Assembly (NCBI RefSeq): GCF_943193025.1
Contig: NZ_CALPCQ010000002.1
Coordinates: 59,988-123,987, forward strand
DNA length: 64,000 bases
Source of the DNA: Lactobacillus agrestimuris
GTDB taxonomy: Bacteria; Bacillota; Bacilli; Lactobacillales; Lactobacillaceae
Direction: 5' to 3'
This document shows, piece after piece, positions 26,181-33,776 of the stretch. Every line of letters starts with the position of its first letter. The stretch's first letter is position 1. The notes under the pieces are model-generated. The model was given only the letters and a program-made list of their open reading frames with translations. It was not told where the DNA came from and made no database searches. Position numbers and translations under genes: made by a program.

Positions 26181-27806
26181 TCAGTTTGTATTTGTAGATT
26201 TTGAATTTGGTACTTGTTGATCAGGATCGAAATGATGCTTAATTGGCATTCCCATTGGATTTTGATCTTCTGATAAGGTTGCTGTTGGAATGTTAGAAAG
26301 AGCCTTACCAGGTTTATCCATGCCTTCAATTTCCCAGGTAAATGGGGCAAATTTGTTTGTTTCATCCACCCAATCAGTATGACGTTTGGAAAGTTCATAC
26401 AAAGCAAAACAAACGGCGAAGATAATTGCAACCAAAATAATAATTACAGAAACGTAGATAATAGGTGAACCAACTTCTGCTTTAACTTGTGCTGGTGGAT
26501 ATAAGGCTAATACGATCGCAAATACGCTGGAGATAAGACCGATTCCAGCAGTAAGCCATGCTCCGAATTTGCCGCCAGGAACTTTGAAGGAACGTGGACG
26601 GTTTGGCTGATCATATCTTAATTTCAAAAATGCGATAAACATTAAGATGTAATAAATCATGTAAAGAATAGTAATTGTTTGAGTTAAAAGAATTACAAAC
26701 CCTTCTACATTCGGAATTAATTTTACTAAATAAGCGATAACTGTCATTCCAGCAATTTGAGTATACATTAAGTGGGCAGGCATTTGATGTTTATTCTTCT
26801 TTTGGAACCAGTTTGGTAAGAAACCACTACCGCCGGCCTGACCTAACATAAATGAAGGTCCGGCCATGTTGGTTACGACCATAGCAATAGTGTTACATAG
26901 AAGTGCCCAGACAATTACCATATAAAGCCAAGGCATCCCAATAGTTGAACCTAACACTCTGAATACTGAAAATAGAGTGTATAATACATTGATTTGTTTT
27001 TCTGGAATAATAATAGCAATAATAAGTGTACCGATTACAAAGATCAAAAATGCAATGATGATTGAGAAGAACATTGCCTTTGGAAAGTCTTTTTCAGGAT
27101 GTTTCAACTGCTTAATGTGAGCAGCATTCATATCAATTCCCGTGTATGAGAAGAAGACTCCAGCCGCTAGTGCTAGGGTGCTCATACCATTCCATTTCGG
27201 TATTAAACCCTTTGGTGTCATTGGAATAGCAGGCTGGTGCCCTTGGGCAACCCAAACAATGGCTAAAATAATCATAATTACTAATGGGATTAAACTACCA
27301 ATGATTACACCATATTTCGCAATGTTAGCAAAGGCTTTAACACCTTTAGTAGCAAGGAAGGTTAGTAACCAATAAAGAATAATCCAACCAGTCATGATTA
27401 AGATTTCATGTTGTGGATTTTGGGCAAATTTTACCGCTGCGTCATAATTTGGCGTATAAAACATAATTGTTGCAGTAAAACTTGGCATCCCCATTCCGAA
27501 GTTAATCATTGTTTGGAACCATAAAATAAGTAAACATGTTAAGGCCCATCCTCTGCCAAGGCCTTCACCGACCCAGCGGAAAATCCCACCTCGATTACTC
27601 CATCCAGAAGCTAATTCTGCGGCAACAAGAGCCGTAGGAATGAAAAAGCAAATTGCCCCAATAGCAAAGTAAGTAACTGAAGCAAGTCCATAAAATGATT
27701 GCTGAACATCATTTCCTAAACCAGCTACCATCGATACATTCATCATTGTCAAGGCGAGGACAGATATGTATATATTATTATTTTGATTAGAATCTTCTTT
27801 TTCCAT
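26181..27806 (-). CDS. APC-superfamily amino-acid transporter (GadC/glutamate antiporter-like)
   Basis: 541 residues with about 12 membrane segments and a hydrophilic C-terminal tail of about 65 residues (from LSKRHTDWVDE). GLGNDVQQSFYGLASVTYF in TM1 and ELASGWSNRGGIFRWVGE in TM2-3 match the glutamate:GABA antiporter/APC family. The ATG at 27806 is chosen; the AGGAG site is 15 bases upstream, an unusually long spacing, and the GTG at 27821 overlaps it. The C-terminal tail could act as a pH plug as in GadC (inference). No decarboxylase is adjacent, so the exchanged amino acid is unknown. A cre box overlaps its likely transcription start. Confidence 0.82.
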   Translation of the reverse strand: MEKEDSNQNNNIYISVLALTMMNVSMVAGLGNDVQQSFYGLASVTYFAIGAICFFIPTALVAAELASGWSNRGGIFRWVGEGLGRGWALTCLLILWFQTMINFGMGMPSFTATIMFYTPNYDAAVKFAQNPQHEILIMTGWIILYWLLTFLATKGVKAFANIAKYGVIIGSLIPLVIMIILAIVWVAQGHQPAIPMTPKGLIPKWNGMSTLALAAGVFFSYTGIDMNAAHIKQLKHPEKDFPKAMFFSIIIAFLIFVIGTLIIAIIIPEKQINVLYTLFSVFRVLGSTIGMPWLYMVIVWALLCNTIAMVVTNMAGPSFMLGQAGGSGFLPNWFQKKNKHQMPAHLMYTQIAGMTVIAYLVKLIPNVEGFVILLTQTITILYMIYYILMFIAFLKLRYDQPNRPRSFKVPGGKFGAWLTAGIGLISSVFAIVLALYPPAQVKAEVGSPIIYVSVIIILVAIIFAVCFALYELSKRHTDWVDETNKFAPFTWEIEGMDKPGKALSNIPTATLSEDQNPMGMPIKHHFDPDQQVPNSKSTNTN

Positions 27807-27986
27807 AAAATTAATACTCACTCCTCTAGTAAATTAAAAACTTAGACATTACCATTTGGTCAACATCAATAAAATAATTTACTAAAGTAAAAGATTAAAA
27901 TCTGTCTGCCTTAAAATAAATAAAAATTAACGTTGACTATATATGCATAATTAAAATTTTCTTTTTTCTCGTTGCCTCCCGTTTTG

Positions 27987-28033
27987 TGTAATCGCTAACA
28001 CATTAAGCATAGGATATTTAAAGATATTTGCAA
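27987..28033 (-). promoter_or_regulatory. promoter with overlapping cre box for the APC transporter
   Basis: Minus-strand TTGCAA (28033-28028), 16-base spacer and TATGCT (28011-28006) give a start near 27998. The cre box at 27987-28000 (+ strand TGTAATCGCTAACA) fits TGNAANCGNWNNCW fully and covers that start, so CcpA should repress. The leader to the ATG is about 190 bases with no recognised riboswitch. The rest of the 370-base gap up to 28175 holds only the next gene's terminator. Confidence 0.5.
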
Positions 28034-28125
28034 ATAAAACAGCTCGACAGATTACAATAAGGTGCTAATTCATAAACATTACATTAGAAGAGGGGGGAAT
28101 TAAAATCTATTCCTATTTTTTCGTA

Positions 28126-28156
28126 AAATAAAAAGGCAAAGTACAGACATTCGCCT
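28126..28156 (-). terminator. intrinsic terminator after the SPFH gene
   Basis: Minus-strand AGGCGAA / TTTGCCT stem (one G-U pair), 9-base loop, TTTTTATTTT tail. Confidence 0.65.
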
Positions 28157-28175
28157 GACTTCACCTCATAATTAT

Positions 28176-29045
28176 TTATAGGTCTTCTGGTTGACTAGAA
28201 CTTTCCCAAACTTTCTTGGCAGCTGGAATCTTTCCTAAATTGGTAATTTCATCTTTATCAACAACGATCAAATTGTTTGGACCATCAGCTAAATGATTAA
28301 AGCTGTCCAAACTTTGATTTCTGAAGTAACCATCACCAGCACTGTTAAGAGCTTCTTGTAATTTATCAATCCGATAAGCTTCGGCATCAGCTTGAGTTTT
28401 AACAGCTTCCGCATTAGCTTTAGCCGTAGCGACCAATGCATCATTTTTAGCTTTGGTAGTTAATTCAATATTACGAGCTTCACCTTCGGCCTTAGCGATT
28501 GCGGCGGTCTTTTCACGATCTGCAGTCAACTGCTTATCCATTGCCTTCTGAATTTCAGGACTTGGTAAAAGTTCATCGACGTTAACACGAACGACGCGGA
28601 TACCGTAAAGGTCGGTTAAATCACCGATTGCTTCAGAAAGCTGAGCGTTAATTTGACTAGTTGAACCCAATGCTTCATTAAGTTCCATTCGTCCGATAAT
28701 GTCACGAAGGTGACCGCGGATTAATTGCACCATTGATTCAACAGAATCAGTGTTGTTGTAGAAGTATTTGTAAGAATCAGTTACTAAGTAGTTAAGAGTC
28801 AAACTAGTAGTGATTTCGGCATTATCTTTAGTAATAATGCGGTATTTTGAAATTTCAAGTGGTTGAAGAGCTAGGCTGACCTTACGGATTCTTTGGAAGA
28901 AAGGCCAAATAAAGACGAAACCTGCCTTAACAGTTTTAGAGTACTTACCAAGTGTTTCAATTAGGCCTTCGTAGTTCTGGGGAACGATGCGAAAACCTAG
29001 AATAATGTAGATTAAGATAATGATAAATAATATAAAAATTGTCAT
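28176..29045 (-). CDS. SPFH/Band-7 membrane protein (stomatin/HflC/QmcA-like)
   Basis: 289 residues. The ATG at 29045 has GGAGG eight bases upstream. One N-terminal membrane helix (residues about 2-20) is followed by the Band-7 domain (GFRIVPQNYEGLIETLGKY, FIWPFFQRIRKVSL, VDELLPSPEIQKAMDKQ). A long Ala/Glu/Lys-rich coiled coil comes next (residues about 180-240) and a short C-terminal tail. Such proteins oligomerise at the membrane and organise microdomains or regulate FtsH-type proteolysis. No NfeD partner or protease is adjacent. Monocistronic. Confidence 0.9.
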   Translation of the reverse strand: MTIFILFIIILIYIILGFRIVPQNYEGLIETLGKYSKTVKAGFVFIWPFFQRIRKVSLALQPLEISKYRIITKDNAEITTSLTLNYLVTDSYKYFYNNTDSVESMVQLIRGHLRDIIGRMELNEALGSTSQINAQLSEAIGDLTDLYGIRVVRVNVDELLPSPEIQKAMDKQLTADREKTAAIAKAEGEARNIELTTKAKNDALVATAKANAEAVKTQADAEAYRIDKLQEALNSAGDGYFRNQSLDSFNHLADGPNNLIVVDKDEITNLGKIPAAKKVWESSSQPEDL

Positions 29046-29131
29046 GTTTTTATCCTCCAATATTAATTGCTGATATTATCCCATAATTAGATATGGATGG
29101 ATATAGATTTTTAAAATATTTTTGGAAAAGG

Positions 29132-29170
29132 AAAAAGCCAAGATTCAAGTTATAAAATCTTGGCTTTTTT
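29132..29170. terminator. bidirectional terminator between SPFH and cysK
   Basis: AAAAAGCCAAGATT / AATCTTGGCTTTTTT stem of 14 bp with T runs on both strands. Confidence 0.9.
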
Positions 29171-29226
29171 ATGTTAGTTATTAATAGGATAGTTGAATAA
29201 AATATGAAATAGGTTATTAGTAGATA

Positions 29227-30159
29227 TTATTTTTCTTCAAATAAAGCAGTTGAAAGGTAACGATCACCTCCATCTGGCACAACAGTTACAACATTGTGGC
29301 CCTTGCCCAATTTCTTAGCAAGTTCAATAGCACCAGCGATGTTTGCTCCAGCTGAAATACCTGGAAGGAAGCCTTCTTTTCTTGCAACTTCACGAGCGGT
29401 TTCCATAGCCTTTTCAGTAGAGATTTCTACAACATCGTCATAGATATTTTGGTCTAAGTTTTTAGGGATGAAACCAGCTGATATCCCCTGAATACCGTGC
29501 TTGCCAGTTTTACCTTCCTTAAGAAGTGGTGATTCTGCTGGTTCCAATGCGTAAACTTTAGTATTAGGATCGTTCTTCTTAAGAGCCTGACCAATACCTG
29601 ATAAAGTACCACCGGTACCAACACCCGCAACAAAGGCATCGATCTTTTCACCAATACCATTCATTGAAGCGATGATTTCAGGACCAGTAGTTAATTCATG
29701 GATGTTAGGGTTAGCAAGGTTTTCAAATTGCATTGGCATGAAGTAGCCATTTTCTTTAACTAATTCTTCAGCCTTAGCAATTGATCCTTTCATACCGTCG
29801 CTTCCTGGAGTCAAAATAAGTTCTGCACCATAGCCTTTCATGAGTTTACGACGTTCAACACTCATTGTTTCCGGCATGATGATTACTAAGTGGTAACCCT
29901 TAGCTGCAGCAACTGAAGCAAGACCAATACCAGTATTTCCTGAAGTTGGTTCAACGATGGTATCACCAGCCTTTAATTTACCTTCAGCTTCGGCTCTTTC
30001 GATCATTGCAAGAGCAATTCTATCCTTGACTGATCCAGCTGGATTTTCAAATTCGAGTTTTACGTAAATATTTGCTGCGTCTTTTGGAAGAACGCGGTTT
30101 AATTTTAAAAGTGGGGTATTACCAATTAATTCAGTGATTGAATTGTAAACTGTCGACAT
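29227..30159 (-). CDS. cysK: cysteine synthase (O-acetylserine sulfhydrylase)
   Basis: 310 residues. The PLP lysine is Lys45 in GSVKDRIA. The substrate loop [11 protein letters not shown] near 67-77, [10 protein letters not shown] for the phosphate of PLP, and SAGANIAGA near the C-terminus are all present. It makes cysteine from O-acetylserine and sulfide. It lies nine bases downstream of the MetA-fold acyltransferase gene, so the two form an operon that would supply and use an O-acetylated amino acid. This argues for OAS rather than OPS as substrate. Confidence 0.92.
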   Translation of the reverse strand: MSTVYNSITELIGNTPLLKLNRVLPKDAANIYVKLEFENPAGSVKDRIALAMIERAEAEGKLKAGDTIVEPTSGNTGIGLASVAAAKGYHLVIIMPETMSVERRKLMKGYGAELILTPGSDGMKGSIAKAEELVKENGYFMPMQFENLANPNIHELTTGPEIIASMNGIGEKIDAFVAGVGTGGTLSGIGQALKKNDPNTKVYALEPAESPLLKEGKTGKHGIQGISAGFIPKNLDQNIYDDVVEISTEKAMETAREVARKEGFLPGISAGANIAGAIELAKKLGKGHNVVTVVPDGGDRYLSTALFEEK

Positions 30160-30168
30160 ATTTTTCTC

Positions 30169-30969
30169 CTATATTGCTAATAATGATTTTTCTATTTTGT
30201 GACTGCTAACTTGTTCAAGCCAGTTGAAGAAGAAGCGACGCTGATTTTGATACCAATTAATTTCGGTATTTTCAGGCCTTTTGTATTCTTTTTCTGGGTG
30301 AGCAGCAACTTCTCTTTGATATTCTTTGTCTAATGCGTCTTGACCATATTCCATATGCGAGAATAAAAAATTTTGTTCAGGATGTTCAATTGAACTAACC
30401 AAGAAAAGTTGCTTGTCTAAAGTTTCGGCATTGATTTCTAATGCTGGATTTTGCTTAACTTGGTCATAATCCATTTCTGTATAACGTGCATGTGGGGCGA
30501 AAAACTCATGATTGAAACCATTAAGTAGGTTGGTGTGATGAGTAATTCGATTTTTGTAGACCCCGAATAACTTTTCCGGCATAGGATGTTTCTCAATGCC
30601 ATAAAGATAATTGAGCGCTATCATTGCACCCCAACAGAAGTATAGCTGCTCCACATTATTTCTGTTTAATTCGTCAATTAACTTTTTGATCTCATCTATG
30701 AAAGTAATGTTTTCAAATGGTATTGTTTCAGCGGCAAAACCTGTGATGATAAAACCGTCAAAATTTCTTACCTCTTTAAGGTTTAATGGTGAAGAAATTC
30801 TAGCAATTTCATCCGGTACGGCATCTTTTGGATAGCGACTAGCAGGGTAGAAGTATTCAATGTCTACATCAAGCGGTAAAGTCTTTAAAGCTTGATCGTA
30901 GCGCTTTTGGGTATCTTCTTTATCATGCATAATGTTTAAAATACCAATTCGCAACTTGCTTTCGTTCAT
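30169..30969 (-). CDS. MetA-fold O-acetyltransferase, probable serine (or homoserine) O-acetyltransferase
   Basis: 266 residues, shorter than classical MetA (about 300). The catalytic Cys112 lies in FCWGAMIALNYLYGI and His205/Glu207 in SHMEYG; FFAPHARYTEM is also conserved. At the position that decides the acyl donor in MetA proteins (GAPLG in succinyl-, GAPxE in acetyltransferases) it reads GFAAE, with Glu81, so acetyl-CoA is predicted. Some lactobacillar MetA homologues are known to acetylate serine. Being in an operon with cysK and no methionine gene supports serine acetyltransferase here (inference). A GGAGG site precedes the ATG. Confidence 0.8.
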   Translation of the reverse strand: MNESKLRIGILNIMHDKEDTQKRYDQALKTLPLDVDIEYFYPASRYPKDAVPDEIARISSPLNLKEVRNFDGFIITGFAAETIPFENITFIDEIKKLIDELNRNNVEQLYFCWGAMIALNYLYGIEKHPMPEKLFGVYKNRITHHTNLLNGFNHEFFAPHARYTEMDYDQVKQNPALEINAETLDKQLFLVSSIEHPEQNFLFSHMEYGQDALDKEYQREVAAHPEKEYKRPENTEINWYQNQRRFFFNWLEQVSSHKIEKSLLAI

Positions 30970-31020
30970 GATTTCGCCTCCTTACATTTTATAAGATACT
31001 AATAATTATAATCACTTATA

Positions 31021-31064
31021 AAAAATAAGCAACGGATTTAACTATATTAAATCCATATGCTTAG
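31021..31064 (-). promoter_or_regulatory. strong hairpin with T run just upstream of the metA-like/cysK promoter
   Basis: On the minus strand, TAAGCA and GGATTTAA pair with TTAAATCC and TGCTTA (14 bp), followed by ATTTTTT. It ends about 50 bases before the start codon. A TATAAT on the minus strand lies between hairpin and gene. It may be a second terminator for upstream transcription or an attenuator. Confidence 0.45.
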
Positions 31065-31099
31065 GTATGTTTTGTAGCTATAGTTGGAAAAAGACAAAA

Positions 31100-31145
31100 T
31101 AAAAACCACTATAAAGACTTTTGAAAGAGTTTATAGCGGTTTTTG
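31100..31145. terminator. terminator after the CPBP protease gene
   Basis: AAAAACCACTATAAA / TTTATAGCGGTTTTT, 15-bp stem with one A-C mismatch, 14-base loop, T runs both ways. Confidence 0.82.
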
Positions 31146-31154
31146 ATAAATTTC

Positions 31155-32384
31155 TTAAATAAAATTTGTAACAAAGAAATCATTATAATTATGGATTTGA
31201 AGCAAACGATCTGCATTTTCTTCCATAACTTTTCGTCGTTCACCAAACATCATCCAAATTGTTACGGCAAGTCCGAATATAACTGGAATGAAAGTTGTGG
31301 CCCAATCTGGGAAACTGCCATTCCAAGAACTGACAGAACTCCAACCTGATTGAATGTTAATTAAGTAATCCATAAAGAAGTGGGCAATCATTGGAATCCA
31401 AAGCTTGCCAATGTATAAGAAGACAACAGCCCAAATCATAGCATCGGAAACAGCAATCACTTGGCTTACTGTAGCCATGAAGCTTTGTCCATCAACACCA
31501 ACATTTGTAAAATGACTTAATGAAAAAAGGAGAGTTGAGGCATAAACAGCGACTGGTACACGCCATTTGCGATAGTGATTGAATCCTGCCAAAAAGATTA
31601 TCATCCAGATATAACGCTCTGCTTCTTCAAGAATCGCTGGTCGTAAAGCAGCGGTGAAACTGTTTAAAGTGAAATATTTTGCCTGAATATCAGCTGAAAA
31701 TGAGAATAGCATGGAGAAAATCGTTTCCCCGTTTCCACCGAAATCATTCCATAAAACGTTAATTACTAAAAGAACTATTAAACTAGTGAAAACACTCCAC
31801 TTGAAATTCAAACTTGGTTCAAATTTCAAGTTTGGATTAAACCGAAATCCCCAGCTATATGAAAGAAAGCAGATCAAAATCAAGAACGCCAATGCTGTAA
31901 TGACACCTTGATCGTTAAACGATGCTAAAAATGGTAAGTGTTTTATCTTAAAAAAGATGTCTTGACCAAATTGAACATTTAAAAACAAGACGGCTAGTAA
32001 ACGCAAGAACCAATTATTTACTCTACTAGCTGAGGTCATAGCTAATGGCACTAAAAGAACTAACCAAAACGCCCACATTATAATGACAATGATTGGTGAA
32101 ATAATTGTTAATTTATCGAATAGAAAGTTCCCTGTATTTGCCCACGCTATACAAATATTATTTGGAATTAGCATAAGATTAAGCCAAATTGCAAAATAAG
32201 GTAGATATTTGTTTTTATCTTGATAGTAATTTAAGACTAATAAACCTATAAAAATTATGATAGTTGCAAATAAATTTGGTTTAAAATTTGTTACTGCTAA
32301 TAATAAATTGATAAAAATTATATAGATGATCTCAATATTTAGCATTAATTGCCAAACTTTTCTATCCCATTGTAAAAATTTCAT
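31155..32384 (-). CDS. CPBP-family intramembrane metalloprotease (CAAX protease/bacteriocin-processing type)
   Basis: A 409-residue protein with about ten membrane segments. The three CPBP motifs are present in order: EEAERYIW (EExxxR), FSLSH (FxxxH) and HFFMD (HxxxD) in the C-terminal half, which would bind the catalytic metal in the membrane. The family covers prenyl-protein-type proteases and bacteriocin self-immunity proteins (Abi). No bacteriocin gene lies nearby, so role and substrate are unknown. A GGAGGAAAG ribosome site precedes the ATG. Monocistronic. Confidence 0.86.
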   Translation of the reverse strand: MKFLQWDRKVWQLMLNIEIIYIIFINLLLAVTNFKPNLFATIIIFIGLLVLNYYQDKNKYLPYFAIWLNLMLIPNNICIAWANTGNFLFDKLTIISPIIVIIMWAFWLVLLVPLAMTSASRVNNWFLRLLAVLFLNVQFGQDIFFKIKHLPFLASFNDQGVITALAFLILICFLSYSWGFRFNPNLKFEPSLNFKWSVFTSLIVLLVINVLWNDFGGNGETIFSMLFSFSADIQAKYFTLNSFTAALRPAILEEAERYIWMIIFLAGFNHYRKWRVPVAVYASTLLFSLSHFTNVGVDGQSFMATVSQVIAVSDAMIWAVVFLYIGKLWIPMIAHFFMDYLINIQSGWSSVSSWNGSFPDWATTFIPVIFGLAVTIWMMFGERRKVMEENADRLLQIHNYNDFFVTNFI

Positions 32385-32494
32385 TATATTCTTTCCTCCG
32401 ATAAGTATAATTATATTGTAGATTTGGGGTATTGAAAACGATACTTTGTATTTATAAACATATTTAGGAAGATAATTATATATAGGTGAATGAA

Positions 32495-32923
32495 ATGATT
32501 AGAAAATTTGAGAAAAAAGATATCGATCGAGTCATGCAAATTTGGCTTGAAAGTAATATTCAAGCACATAGCTTTATCGATGAAAAATATTGGAACGAAA
32601 ATTTTGATACGGTAAAAAGTACCATGCTTGAAGCAAAAATATATGTAGATGAAGAGAATGGCGAAATTTTAGGTTTTGTGGGGATGATGGGTGACTATCT
32701 AGCTGGAATTTTCGTTGATAAAGACTATCGTGGTAAGAGAATAGGTAAGAAACTACTAAATTACATTAAGGAAAGTTATTCCAAATTTAGTTTGGATGTC
32801 TATGAGAAAAATCAAGGCGCTTTGAATTTCTATTTGCGAGAAGGGATGACTATTTCTTCAGAAGGCCTTGATACAGAAACTGGTGAAAAAGAATATAGAA
32901 TGATTTGGAAGAAAGAAAAATAA
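32495..32923 (+). CDS. GNAT-family N-acetyltransferase
   Basis: 142 residues. The ATG at 32495 follows AGGTGA; the GTG nine bases earlier overlaps that site. The acetyl-CoA-binding motif reads GIFVDKDYRGKRIGKKLL near residues 72-90, and a C-terminal SLDVYEKNQGALNFYLREGM completes the fold. Closest in pattern to small PA4866/YjaB-like GNATs. It acetylates an amine whose identity cannot be predicted. It is followed directly by the SLAP minigene promoter region. Confidence 0.85.
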   Translation: MIRKFEKKDIDRVMQIWLESNIQAHSFIDEKYWNENFDTVKSTMLEAKIYVDEENGEILGFVGMMGDYLAGIFVDKDYRGKRIGKKLLNYIKESYSKFSLDVYEKNQGALNFYLREGMTISSEGLDTETGEKEYRMIWKKEK

Positions 32924-33004
32924 AAAAGTATCTCATAAAAAGCTTAATAAGATAACGTTTGTTGGCTGATTTATAATATTTCTAAATTTTTTTGCAAAAA
33001 TCAC

Positions 33005-33032
33005 TTGCATTGAATAACAAGTGTTATATAAT
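33005..33032 (+). promoter_or_regulatory. promoter of the SLAP minigene, copy 1
   Basis: TTGCAT, 16-base spacer, TATAAT. The 5' leader holds a small hairpin (GGGAT ... ATCCC, 33046-33062) that is identical in the second copy. Confidence 0.65.
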
Positions 33033-33098
33033 AATATATGTCAAGGGGATATGAAAGATCCCAAGAGTTAAATTAGTGAAGATATAGAGGTATTTAAA

Positions 33099-33437
33099 AT
33101 GAAGAAGTTAGTTAAGGTTGTTTCAAGTGTAGTTATCGCATTAAGCTTTGCAGGTATGGGTAGTCAAGTTGTCAGTGCAGCAACAGTAGCACTTGCACCA
33201 GCACAAGTAGCGCCAACAGATCCAGCAATTAAGAAGGGTCAAAAGATCATGGTAGTTGTAAAAGACACTAAGAAGCAAACCGTTTCTGTATACAACGCAA
33301 AAGCAGAAAAGACTAACAAGTCAGTTAAGATGGGTTCAGAATACACTGCAAAAGCTGTAAAGAAGGTTAACGGTAAGAAGATCGTTAAAGTTTCAAATGG
33401 TAAGTGGTTGAACACTAAGGACGTTACTCAAGATTAA
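33099..33437 (+). CDS. small secreted SLAP-domain protein, copy 1
   Basis: 112 residues. A signal peptide (MKKLVKVVSSVVIALSFAGM, cleavage after VSAA) is followed by a short Ala/Pro linker. One SLAP/SH3-like wall-binding repeat spans about residues 42-112, with KKGQKIMVVVKDTKKQTVSV, YNAKAEKT and NGKWLNTKDV. This domain binds cell wall polymers in Lactobacillus S-layer-associated proteins. Alone, without an attached domain, it is an unusual minimal form. A nearly identical copy lies 9.1 kb downstream; the mature parts differ at two residues (VA versus AP after AAT). Confidence 0.78.
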   Translation: MKKLVKVVSSVVIALSFAGMGSQVVSAATVALAPAQVAPTDPAIKKGQKIMVVVKDTKKQTVSVYNAKAEKTNKSVKMGSEYTAKAVKKVNGKKIVKVSNGKWLNTKDVTQD

Positions 33438-33508
33438 TTAACGGGGATCAATTAATTTAGTAATTTTAAATATCAAAAAAAGAAAAATAGCTCAAATGAG
33501 GGATGGAT

Positions 33509-33535
33509 AACGGAAGCGATTGCTTCCGTTTTTTG
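33509..33535 (+). terminator. intrinsic terminator after SLAP copy 1
   Basis: AACGGAAGC / GCTTCCGTT perfect stem, four-base loop, T run. Confidence 0.88.
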
Positions 33536-33617
33536 TGAAAAAGATATAAGATATTCATGAATCTGTTGGTTTGGAGAAAACTAATACTTCTGGTGAGGCA
33601 TTAAAGTAATAGTATTT

Positions 33618-33692
33618 ATGTTAGCGTCTATATTAACTATAGGCGTATTATTTTGCCCTAAAGCGAAAAATAAGAATAAAATAAAAAAATAG
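33618..33692 (+). pseudogene. possible remnant of a wall-anchored protein C-terminus
   Basis: In the 340-base gap before oppA, one frame encodes a hydrophobic segment (MLASILTIGVLF) followed by a Lys/Asn-rich tail (CPKAKNKNKIKK) and a stop. This is the shape of a sortase-anchored C-terminus. Just upstream in another frame LEKTNTSGE resembles a mutated LPxTG. No ribosome site is present. Weak evidence. Confidence 0.25.
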
Positions 33693-33693
33693 C

Positions 33694-33722
33694 TTGAAAA
33701 TTAAAAACACTAACTGTATACT
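33694..33722 (+). promoter_or_regulatory. promoter of oppA (first copy)
   Basis: TTGAAA, 17-base spacer, TATACT; about 45 bases of leader before the GAGAGGGG ribosome site. Confidence 0.6.
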
Positions 33723-33776
33723 AATTTTAACTTAAAAAACTTATTTAATTCTCATTAACGAGAGGGGCAAAGATTT

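Larger units (their letters stand above)
33004..33476 (+). repeat. 473-bp direct repeat, copy 1 (promoter, leader and SLAP minigene)
   Basis: The same sequence recurs at 42080-42552 with only about seven substitutions and no indel, from the -35 element through about 40 bases past the stop codon. Similarity falls off sharply on both sides. Confidence 0.92.
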
